Positions 1 through 6,332 of a stretch of DNA of 14,171 nt are shown here, one piece after another. Positions within the stretch are counted from its first letter, which is position 1; each line of letters begins with the position of its first letter. The notes under the pieces are model-generated. The model was not told the DNA's origin and did no database searches. It saw only the letters and a program-made list of their open reading frames with translations. The translations under genes were made by a program, and so were the position numbers. The DNA is from Muribaculaceae bacterium (GTDB lineage Bacteria > Bacteroidota > Bacteroidia > Bacteroidales > Muribaculaceae): assembly GCA_029052265.1 (NCBI GenBank), contig JAIDJJ010000429.1, forward strand, positions 1-14,171, read 5' to 3'.

Positions 1-1704
1 GTCAAATTCCACACCCTGTCCGATTCTGATCGGTCCGGATCCAAGCACGACAATCTTTTTCCTGTCGGTCGGTACAGATTCATTTTCCCATTCATAGGAA
101 GAATAGAAATAATTGGTTCTTGCGTGAAATTCCGCGCCACAGGAATCAATCATCTTATAGACAGGGCGGATACCGTATTTCTTACGGAGAAGGTAGATTT
201 CCGATTCACTCTTGCCCCACAGCTGACCTATGAATTTATCACTGAAACCCATTATCTTCGCATCACGAAGCACATTCTCATCATGCGGGGAAGATTTGAT
301 CACTTTCTCGAAATCGACTATATTCTTGATCTTGTCAAGGAAAAACATGTCGATTTTCGTACGGTTGTAGATTATACCGGCATCCACATCGCGACGCAGC
401 AATTCCGCAAGTGCATATATACGGTCGTCGGTAGCCTTTCCGATATATTCGAGCATATCTTCCGTAGTCATGCCGTCGAATTTCCTGTGATGAAGATGGC
501 ACACCCCGGTCTCAAGCGAACGCACAGCCTTCAGAAGAGACTCCTCCATGGTCCGCCCTATGCTCATCACCTCACCGGTGGCTTTCATCTGGGTGCCGAG
601 TTCGTTTGAGGCATCGGCAAATTTATCAAACGGGAAACGCGCTATCTTGGAGACAACATAGTCGATGGCGGGTTCGAAACTTGCCGGCACATGACCGAGA
701 TCAATCTCATCAAGATGAAGCCCCACTGCAATCTTCGCGCTTACCCGCGCTATCGGATAGCCCGCCGCCTTTGACGCCAGCGCCGACGACCGCGACACCC
801 TCGGATTGACCTCTATCAGATAATAGTCGAACGAAAGGGGATCCAACGCGAACTGCACATTGCAGCCCCCTTCAATCTTCAGGGCACGGATAAGCTTGAG
901 CGCACTGTCGCGCAAAAGCTGATATTCCTTGTTGGAAAGAGTCTGCGCCGGAGCCACAACGATAGAGTCGCCGGTGTGTACACCCACCGGATCAAGGTTT
1001 TCCATCGAGCATATCGCGATAACAGTGTCATTGGCGTCGCGCATCACCTCAAACTCTATTTCCTTGAATCCCTTTATACTTTTCTCTACAAGCACCTGAT
1101 GCACCGGCGAAAGGTCGAGGGCGGTGCGCATCAGTTCGCGCAGTTCCTCCTCATTATCGGCAAAACCGCCTCCTGTGCCACCAAGTGTGAACGCGGGACG
1201 CAATATGACGGGATACCCGATCTTGCGGGCTATCTCCACAGCATGCTCCACACTCCCTGCCACATCACTTGGAAGAACCGGCTCCCCTATGCTTTCACAC
1301 AGTTCCTTGAAAAGCTCACGGTCTTCAGCCCGCTCGATGCTCTCGAATGATGTGCCGAGAATCTCGACCCCACACTCTTCGAGCACCCCTTTTTTTGCAA
1401 GCTGCACGGCAAGGTTTAGTCCGGTCTGTCCGCCAAGTCCGGGCACTATAGCATCGGGACGTTCATATCTCACGATCTTTGCCACATATTCAAGGGTCAG
1501 CGGCTCCATATAGACCTTATGCGCTATTTCCGGGTCGGTCATGATAGTGGCGGGGTTGGAGTTCACAAGGACAACCTCATACCCTTCCTCCTTTAGCGCG
1601 GTGCACGCCTGCGTGCCCGCATAGTCAAATTCGGCTGCCTGACCGACCACAATCGGACCTGACCCGATGACCATCACTTTCTTTATATCTTTACGTTTCG
1701 GCAT
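1..1704 (-). CDS. carB: Carbamoyl-phosphate synthase large chain, 5' part (runs off left edge)
   Basis: This is the synthetase subunit of glutamine-dependent carbamoyl-phosphate synthase. It uses two ATP, bicarbonate and the ammonia channelled from CarA to make carbamoyl phosphate for pyrimidines and arginine, in the cytoplasm. The reading frame is open from the ATG at 1704 to base 1, giving 568 codons of a family that is usually about 1,070 residues. The N-terminus reads MPKRKDIKKVMVIGSGPIVV. An ATP-grasp signature GGTGGG lies near residues 175-180, and LIEVNPRVSRSS near 296-307 carries the metal-binding Glu and Asn. The last visible residues, KKIVVLGSGPIRIGQGVEFD, repeat the N-terminal motif and mark the start of the second ATP-grasp half. 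The window thus holds the carboxyphosphate domain, the oligomerisation region and the first residues of the carbamoyl-phosphate domain. It lies 49 bp behind carA. No clear Shine-Dalgarno is seen, only a purine-rich stretch before the ATG. Confidence 0.97.
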   Translation of the reverse strand, partial: MPKRKDIKKVMVIGSGPIVVGQAAEFDYAGTQACTALKEEGYEVVLVNSNPATIMTDPEIAHKVYMEPLTLEYVAKIVRYERPDAIVPGLGGQTGLNLAVQLAKKGVLEECGVEILGTSFESIERAEDRELFKELCESIGEPVLPSDVAGSVEHAVEIARKIGYPVILRPAFTLGGTGGGFADNEEELRELMRTALDLSPVHQVLVEKSIKGFKEIEFEVMRDANDTVIAICSMENLDPVGVHTGDSIVVAPAQTLSNKEYQLLRDSALKLIRALKIEGGCNVQFALDPLSFDYYLIEVNPRVSRSSALASKAAGYPIARVSAKIAVGLHLDEIDLGHVPASFEPAIDYVVSKIARFPFDKFADASNELGTQMKATGEVMSIGRTMEESLLKAVRSLETGVCHLHHRKFDGMTTEDMLEYIGKATDDRIYALAELLRRDVDAGIIYNRTKIDMFFLDKIKNIVDFEKVIKSSPHDENVLRDAKIMGFSDKFIGQLWGKSESEIYLLRKKYGIRPVYKMIDSCGAEFHARTNYFYSSYEWENESVPTDRKKIVVLGSGPIRIGQGVEFD

Positions 1705-1753
1705 TGTCTTTTTCTCTTAAATAATGAATAGCTGGTTAATCCGTACTGTAACG

Positions 1754-2842
1754 TCATTTTTTAACTTCCGGAATCATTTGGATAAACTGGTCAAACAGAT
1801 AGATCGAATCTTGCGGACCCGGGGCGCTTTCCGGATGAAACTGCACGGAGATCACCTTGTCTTCAATGCATTCACACCCTTCCACAGTATTGTCAAGAAG
1901 ATTGACATGCGTGATCGAGAGTGGAGTGTCCTTGACCGAATCCTCCACCACGGCATACCCGTGGTTCTGGGAAGTGATCAGCACTTTGCCCGTTTTCAAT
2001 TCTTTTACCGGATGGTTGCCTCCCCTGTGACCGGGATTGATGGCATCTATTTTCGCGCCATACGCCAATGCGATCAGCTGATGCCCGAGGCAGATCCCGA
2101 ACATCGGGACTTTTCCCCTGAGACGGCGGATTGTCTCCACCACTTCCGGCACATCTTCCGGAGAACCCGGACCGTTGGATATCAGCACGCCGTCAGGATT
2201 GAATGCCATTATCTGCTCTGCGGTTGTATTCCAGGGCACTACCGTCACATTGCAATTATGGGCGTTGAGACTGCGCACCATATTATATTTCATACCGCAG
2301 TCTATCGCCACTATGTCGTGTTTATAATTTGCCGTGCGGGAGAACCAGCGCTTTTTACAACTAACCTTGCTGACAAGATCCACCGGGCGCTCCACACTCT
2401 TTATTCTCTTCACCGCCTCATCCGAAGGGGTGTCGATGTCTGTAATGATCGCCCTCATCCCTTGCGCGTCGCGCAGGATACGGGTCAGCATCCTTGTATC
2501 TATTCCACTGATAGCCGGAATACCGTTTTCCTCAAGCACTTCCGCGAGTGTCTTCGTATAGCGGAAGTTTGAGGGAGAATCATTGTTTTCCTTCACAATC
2601 ATGCCGCCGATAGAGGGGAACTTGGTTTCATAATCCTCGTCTGTTATACCATAGTTGCCGATAAGGGGATAAGTCATCACTATTATCTGGTCTGCATAGG
2701 AAGGATCTGACAGAATTTCCTGATACCCCACCATCGAGGTATTGAACACCAGCTCGCCCACCCTGTCGGTGTCAGAAGCAAATCCGATACCCGGAAACTC
2801 CCGTCCGTCTTCAAGCACAAGTTTTTTTGTGTAAGGTTTCAT
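1754..2842 (-). CDS. carA: Carbamoyl-phosphate synthase small chain (glutaminase)
   Basis: This subunit hydrolyses glutamine and passes ammonia to CarB. It has 362 residues, within the usual range for CarA (about 350-390). The N-terminal CPSase small-chain domain covers roughly residues 4-135 and includes LVFNTSMVGYQEILSDPSY. The C-terminal class I glutamine amidotransferase domain covers about 175-357. Its nucleophile is Cys251 in GICLGHQ, and His336 and Glu338 in QFHPES complete the triad. ISNGPGSP near 221-228 is the conserved oxyanion-side loop. All catalytic residues are present, so the protein should be active. The ATG at 2842 gives the family's usual N-terminus, MKPYTKKLVLEDG. The gene sits 62 bp after pyrC and 49 bp before carB on the same strand, with no terminator in either gap, so the three are probably one transcript. 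Confidence 0.97.
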   Translation of the reverse strand: MKPYTKKLVLEDGREFPGIGFASDTDRVGELVFNTSMVGYQEILSDPSYADQIIVMTYPLIGNYGITDEDYETKFPSIGGMIVKENNDSPSNFRYTKTLAEVLEENGIPAISGIDTRMLTRILRDAQGMRAIITDIDTPSDEAVKRIKSVERPVDLVSKVSCKKRWFSRTANYKHDIVAIDCGMKYNMVRSLNAHNCNVTVVPWNTTAEQIMAFNPDGVLISNGPGSPEDVPEVVETIRRLRGKVPMFGICLGHQLIALAYGAKIDAINPGHRGGNHPVKELKTGKVLITSQNHGYAVVEDSVKDTPLSITHVNLLDNTVEGCECIEDKVISVQFHPESAPGPQDSIYLFDQFIQMIPEVKK

Positions 2843-2904
2843 TTTTTCTTTTATATGATATTGTCTGTTTTCCCTTTTCTTATATGAGTCAAATCAGCGG
2901 CAGT

Positions 2905-4188
2905 TTATCCCCAGACCTCTTTTCCATTTGAGACCGTCAGGGTTGCCGCGCCATTCAAAAGCATACCTTCATATGGTGTGGCGCGCCCTTTGGTGCGGAA
3001 TCCTGCCGGATCCACCACAGCGCAGGTATTTATATCAAGAAGTGTAAGGTCTGCCTTCATCCCTTTGCGTATGCCGTCTGCTGCCGGTAGCCCGAGAATA
3101 CGGCGAGGATTCAACGACATGATTTCCACAAGACGTTCCATGCTGATAAGCCCGGTCTTGACCATTGTGGTATAGACGGCGGCGAATGATGTCTCAAGCC
3201 CTACCACACCCATGGCGCTTTTCTCAAGACCCTTCCCTTTCTCTTCTGCCGAATGGGGGGCATGATCGGTAGCGATCACATCTATCGTGCCGTCGGCAAC
3301 ACCCTGACGCAATGCGTCGCGGTCAGCACGGGAGCGGATAGGAGGATTCATTTTAAAACGACCTTCCTCCTTAAGGTCTTCATCACAGAAAGTCAGGTAA
3401 TGCGGACCTGTCTCACATGTCACCAACACCCCTCTCGCCTTTGCCTTCCTGATCAGGTCTACGCTCTCTTTTGTCGAGATATGGCAGATATGAAGGCGGC
3501 AATGTGTCTCTTCCGCAAGCCGGATGTCTCTTTCTATCTCTTTCCATTCAGATTCGGAACATATGCCGCGGTGGTTATGGAGCATAGCATATTCGCCGTC
3601 ATGAATGTAACCTTTTCGAAGAAGTGCCTCAACTTCGCAATGCGCCGCGAGTATTTTCCCGGTCGGGGCGATACCTTTCATTGCCTCACGCATCACATCC
3701 TCATCCTGCACTCCGGTGCCATCGTCAGAGAAACCTGCCACCATCGGGGCAAGAGCGGCATAATCCACAAGTTCATGACCCATCCTTTGCTTTGTAATCG
3801 TGGCATAAGGCAATACGTCGATCTCCGCGTCCCTGCGTATGATATCGAGTTGCCGCTCAAGATTCTCCACAGAATCCGGAGCCGGATTCAGGTTAGGCAT
3901 GGTGCAAACTGTCGTGAAGCCTCCCGCCGCCGCCGCACGGCTCCCGTCCTTTATTGTTTCCTTATAAGAATAGCCGGGCTCCCGGAAATGAACGTGCATG
4001 TCTACGAGACCCGGGACAAGATATTTACCCGAGGCATCGACTGTCTTTACAGTGCCTGATACCTGAGACTCTATTTTCTCACCAACTTCAATCACTATTC
4101 CATCGCTGACTGCGACTTGGGAGAGTTGGAACTTGCCGTCTGTCCATACATTGGCATGGGCTATCAAAAGGGTGTTTTCTGAACTCAT
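2905..4188 (-). CDS. pyrC: Dihydroorotase, type I
   Basis: This enzyme reversibly cyclises N-carbamoyl-L-aspartate to dihydroorotate, the third step of pyrimidine synthesis. It is an amidohydrolase-fold zinc enzyme of 427 residues. Metal ligands expected for a type I dihydroorotase are all visible: His65 and His67 in DMHVHFREPG, an Asp at 155/156 in GFSDDGTG, His183 in AAHCE, His236 in HICHIST and Asp308 in ATDHAPH. A type I enzyme matches a length above 400 residues; type II enzymes such as the E. coli one are near 350. The ATG at 4188 was chosen because the protein then starts at the first beta-strand (SSENTLLIAHANV) and a purine-rich AAAGAAAG precedes it. An upstream in-frame GTG at 4239 would add 17 unconserved-looking residues and lies close behind the terminator-like hairpin. 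This is the first gene of the pyrC-carA-carB unit, downstream of a candidate attenuator. Confidence 0.95.
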   Translation of the reverse strand: MSSENTLLIAHANVWTDGKFQLSQVAVSDGIVIEVGEKIESQVSGTVKTVDASGKYLVPGLVDMHVHFREPGYSYKETIKDGSRAAAAGGFTTVCTMPNLNPAPDSVENLERQLDIIRRDAEIDVLPYATITKQRMGHELVDYAALAPMVAGFSDDGTGVQDEDVMREAMKGIAPTGKILAAHCEVEALLRKGYIHDGEYAMLHNHRGICSESEWKEIERDIRLAEETHCRLHICHISTKESVDLIRKAKARGVLVTCETGPHYLTFCDEDLKEEGRFKMNPPIRSRADRDALRQGVADGTIDVIATDHAPHSAEEKGKGLEKSAMGVVGLETSFAAVYTTMVKTGLISMERLVEIMSLNPRRILGLPAADGIRKGMKADLTLLDINTCAVVDPAGFRTKGRATPYEGMLLNGAATLTVSNGKEVWG

Positions 4189-4256
4189 AGACTTTCTTTT
4201 TTTAAGACAGACCGGAAAGCCGGCATTCGTCAGAGTCACACACGGATCTTGGATAT

Positions 4257-4287
4257 AAAAAAAGGCAACTCACCAATGAGTTGCCTT
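4257..4287 (-). terminator. Strong intrinsic terminator hairpin inside the pyrC leader (candidate attenuator)
   Basis: On the minus strand, AAGGCAACTCA (4287-4277) is followed by a TTGG loop and the perfect complement TGAGTTGCCTT (4272-4262), then runs into seven T (4263-4257). This 11-bp perfect stem with a tetraloop and a U-tract is a textbook Rho-independent terminator. It lies about 70 nt before the pyrC ATG and downstream of the likely pyrC promoter, with no convincing gene upstream for it to terminate. That placement fits an attenuator for the pyrimidine operon. The alternative is that the true pyrC promoter lies between 4257 and 4188 and the hairpin ends an unrelated transcript. I saw no good TAnnTTTG element there. 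Confidence 0.8.
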
Positions 4288-4292
4288 AATAT

Positions 4293-4337
4293 CTAAAAAA
4301 AGAAGTTTGCCGGGAGGCAATTGCTTCCGTTTTGCAT
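4293..4337 (-). CDS. Possible 14-codon leader peptide before the pyrC terminator hairpin
   Basis: The frame reads MQNGSNCLPANFFF and then TAG. The ATG at 4337 is preceded by ACAGGA with four bases between GGA and ATG, an unusually good Shine-Dalgarno for this window. The last three codons run through the seven-T tract at 4301-4295, and the TAG ends five bases before the base of the terminator hairpin. A ribosome at the stop codon would cover the 5' arm of that hairpin. An in-frame ATG at 4391 would give a 32-residue version starting just after the predicted transcription start. The frame stays open up to 4538, but that part lies upstream of the promoter. The position resembles the pyrL leader peptide of the enteric pyrBI attenuator; translation here is inferred. 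Confidence 0.45.
   Translation of the reverse strand: MQNGSNCLPANFFF
4295..4327 (-). promoter_or_regulatory. Upstream terminator-like hairpin in the pyrC leader
   Basis: On the minus strand, GAAG (4327-4324) and TTGCC (4320-4316) pair with GGCAA (4311-4307) and CTTC (4305-4302) around a TCCC loop. A small CAA/A internal loop separates the two helices. Seven T follow at 4301-4295. It is weaker than the second hairpin. Its TTGCC and GGCAA arms recur in that hairpin, so the segments could exchange partners. Confidence 0.5.
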
Positions 4338-4408
4338 CAATTCCTGTGTGCAGATTACAAACGATTTTCGACTTTTGTAGGTTGCCGTCATTTCATTTAT
4401 TTTGCCTG

Positions 4409-4440
4409 CAAAGTTAACCAAAAATCCTGAATCACGCAAG
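4409..4440 (-). promoter_or_regulatory. Bacteroidota-type promoter for pyrC-carA-carB
   Basis: The minus strand carries TAACTTTG at 4416-4409, a perfect match to the Bacteroidota -7 consensus TAnnTTTG. CTTG at 4440-4437 lies 20 bases upstream and matches three of four bases of the -33 TTTG element. Transcription would begin near 4404-4400, giving a leader of about 215 nt that contains both hairpins and the leader ORF. Confidence 0.6.
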
Positions 4441-4586
4441 ACAATTTTCAATTTATAAGTCATCATACGTTTTATTATGTCCCGCCCGGATATTTCGATT
4501 CGCACGGCACATCTCCGAAAAAATTGAGAAAACGACACCGCAATTACACAAAGATCGGGACAGAGTTTTTTTAAGGAAATAAAACA

Positions 4587-4605
4587 ATATACGCAAAAAG
4601 TATAT
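4587..4605. promoter_or_regulatory. Inverted repeat upstream of the GH13 promoter, possible operator
   Basis: ATATAC (4587-4592) and GTATAT (4600-4605) are perfect inverted arms separated by GCAAAAA. The pair lies 30-48 bp upstream of the predicted -7 element of the amylase-family gene, where a regulator could bind. The surroundings are AT-rich, so chance is a real alternative. The rest of the stretch from 4441 to 4634 shows nothing else I can name. Confidence 0.25.
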
Positions 4606-4634
4606 GACTCCTTCTATTATCAAAAATTAATCAT

Positions 4635-4642
4635 TAAATTTG
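4635..4642 (+). promoter_or_regulatory. Candidate -7 promoter element for the GH13 gene
   Basis: TAAATTTG matches the Bacteroidota -7 consensus TAnnTTTG. I see no clear TTTG at the -33 position, so this may need an activator. It would give a 5' untranslated region of about 110 nt ahead of the ATG at 4762. Confidence 0.4.
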
Positions 4643-4674
4643 TAGATTGAAATATTTTACCGCCATCCCGCACC

Positions 4675-4734
4675 ATGAACCCGGGTGACAATCCGGATCT
4701 CCCGTGGCGACGTGTGTGGACGGCTATTTTTTGA
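4675..4734 (+). CDS. Possible 19-codon upstream ORF before the GH13 gene
   Basis: The frame reads MNPGDNPDLPWRRVWTAIF and stops at TGA in a T-run, 27 bp before the GH13 ATG. It sits in a GC-rich island (about 4660-4726) in otherwise very AT-rich intergenic DNA, which suggests the segment is under some constraint. I do not recognise the peptide. It could be a regulatory uORF, a small protein, or part of a structured 5' leader. No Shine-Dalgarno is visible. Confidence 0.25.
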   Translation: MNPGDNPDLPWRRVWTAIF

Positions 4735-4761
4735 CAATTTTAATTTTTTGCTTAACACAAC

Positions 4762-6204
4762 ATGAAAAATTTCAGACTTATTCTGCTCGCCCTCCTCGCC
4801 GGCATCTTCGGCATCAGTCATGCCTACGGACTCACAGGCGACCCGCGGGAACTCACCATCTATCAAGTGATGGTGGCTTCATTCCAGCATGATCCAAAGG
4901 GAGCCACAGGCTACGCCGCAATGTGGGGACCCGACAATGCAATGAAAAACGGCAATCTGCGTGGAATCATCAACTCTCTTGACCACATCAAAAGACTTGG
5001 TGCCAACGCACTGTGGATGACTCCCATTTTCGACAGCTCCAATGCCTCCGGAGGTGAGAAACTGCAGTCCACCGGATATTTCACCAACAACTTTTTTGCC
5101 ATAGATCCCCACTTCGGCACGGAAGATGACCTCCGGGAATTGGTAGACGAAGCCCACAAAAGAGGGATATATGTCATTCTTGACGGAGTGTTCGGACACC
5201 ACGGCGGTGTGACAGCCCCCTCCCCTTCCGGCAACACTCTTGATGTGACTGTGACAGAGTGTGACCGCGGTCCTCAAGGAGGAACCGGCAACATATCATA
5301 TCCCGGGTCGCTTGACTATATAAAAGAAGTCGCCACCTACTGGATTGACAAATTCGGAATAGACGGATGGCGTCTCGACCAGGCGTATCAGGCTTGTCAA
5401 GGGGGACACAACTACTGGAACGAGATACGCGGCGCCGTGGAAAAAGTGACCGCCAAACGGAAAGCCAAGGGTGAAAAATGGGGTACTCTCGGCTATATGG
5501 TCGGCGAAGACTGGGGAACCGCCGACGTGATAAACAAAGGTGTTTACAAAGACGGCGGGCTTCTCAGCGCGTTTGATTTCGACGGGAAAGACCTTATCAG
5601 CGGAGCAATGCAGGAAACCGGGTCGGAAGGACTCGAAAACGGATGGGACGACATTGTGACCGTACTTTCCACCCCCTCGGCAAGAGGATACCTCAACGAC
5701 AAGGTCATGCCAAACCTATTCCTGTCGAATCACGACGGATACAGGCTTGCTGACCATTTCGATCCCGCAGACCCTTTCTATTATGAGAAGATGATGACGC
5801 GCAACGCGATTCTTGCCGCATATTCCGGTCCGGTGACTCTCTATTACGGAGACGAGTTTGCCGACCACACCAGAGACGCCGTAGGCGCACAGAAAGACAA
5901 TATAGCCCGCACATCAGGACACCTCTCACCCCGCAATACGGGAGAACGCAGGCTGGCAGACTACATATCCAACGCCATGAAGTTCCGTGCAAAAAATCCG
6001 GCAATGTGGCGTGGCACAGCACAGTTCGACCAAAGCAAGACTGAAAATGGAGGGAACGTATTGGTTGTGACCAAACAGGATACTGAAAGCAAAAACAAAG
6101 TGGCTATAATTTTCAGCGATGCCGACGCAAATGTAAATGTAGACGGGATTTCCCGTCCTGTGGCGGTAAAAGCATGGACTCCCGTTTTCATCCAATTGAA
6201 ATAA
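4762..6204 (+). CDS. Secreted GH13 alpha-amylase-family glycoside hydrolase
   Basis: This is a 480-residue enzyme of glycoside hydrolase family 13, which acts on alpha-glucosidic bonds in starch-like glucans. Residues 1-22 form a Sec signal peptide (MKNFRLILLALLAGIFGISH then AYG). There is no lipobox Cys, so a periplasmic or released protein is more likely than a surface lipoprotein like SusG. The (beta/alpha)8 motifs appear in order: region I DGVFGHH (Asp141, His146), region II GWRLDQ with nucleophile Asp206, region III VGEDW with acid/base Glu249, and region IV LSNHD with Asp325. YYGDEF near 361-366 is also typical, and a small C-terminal beta domain follows from about residue 410. Region I has Gly145 where Asn is usual. 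No Sus-type transporter, binding protein or regulator is nearby. The exact substrate and subfamily cannot be told from this. Confidence 0.92.
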   Translation: MKNFRLILLALLAGIFGISHAYGLTGDPRELTIYQVMVASFQHDPKGATGYAAMWGPDNAMKNGNLRGIINSLDHIKRLGANALWMTPIFDSSNASGGEKLQSTGYFTNNFFAIDPHFGTEDDLRELVDEAHKRGIYVILDGVFGHHGGVTAPSPSGNTLDVTVTECDRGPQGGTGNISYPGSLDYIKEVATYWIDKFGIDGWRLDQAYQACQGGHNYWNEIRGAVEKVTAKRKAKGEKWGTLGYMVGEDWGTADVINKGVYKDGGLLSAFDFDGKDLISGAMQETGSEGLENGWDDIVTVLSTPSARGYLNDKVMPNLFLSNHDGYRLADHFDPADPFYYEKMMTRNAILAAYSGPVTLYYGDEFADHTRDAVGAQKDNIARTSGHLSPRNTGERRLADYISNAMKFRAKNPAMWRGTAQFDQSKTENGGNVLVVTKQDTESKNKVAIIFSDADANVNVDGISRPVAVKAWTPVFIQLK

Positions 6205-6219
6205 CAAATGTACACTTAT

Positions 6220-6257
6220 AAAAAATGTCTCACATTGTGCATGTGAGACATTTTTTT
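6220..6257. terminator. Bidirectional terminator between the convergent GH13 and OmpA-like genes
   Basis: ATGTCTCACAT (6225-6235) and ATGTGAGACAT (6241-6251) form a perfect 11-bp stem around TGTGC. The stem is flanked by an A-run on the left and seven T (6251-6257) on the right. Read from either strand it is a hairpin followed by a U-tract, so it can stop transcription from both sides. It begins 16 bp after the GH13 stop. Confidence 0.88.
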
Positions 6258-6332
6258 ATCCTGCCGTATCAATTTCTGTTTAACCTCTACCACAGGCACA
6301 CCAATACTTACCGAGAATTTGCATTCTATTTA

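Noticed and set aside
124..1513. Several plus-strand frames in the left 1.5 kb
   Set aside because: All lie opposite carB, whose frame is unbroken to the window edge and clearly homologous.
1724..2572. 282-codon plus-strand open frame opposite carA
   Set aside because: It lies antisense to a clear carA with every catalytic residue, and its translation is rich in His, Arg and Cys with no domain. It is a shadow frame.
3253..4059. 268-codon plus-strand open frame opposite pyrC
   Set aside because: It is antisense to a complete dihydroorotase with all metal ligands. There is no start signal or recognisable motif.
4293..4538. Full 81-codon minus-strand frame upstream of pyrC
   Set aside because: Its 5' part lies upstream of the predicted promoter and overlaps its -33/-7 elements. 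Only the last 14 to 32 codons are plausible as a leader peptide.
4702..4723. CCGT/ACGG hairpin followed by a T-run as a terminator before the GH13 gene
   Set aside because: The stem is only four base pairs around a 14-base loop, too weak to support a terminator call.
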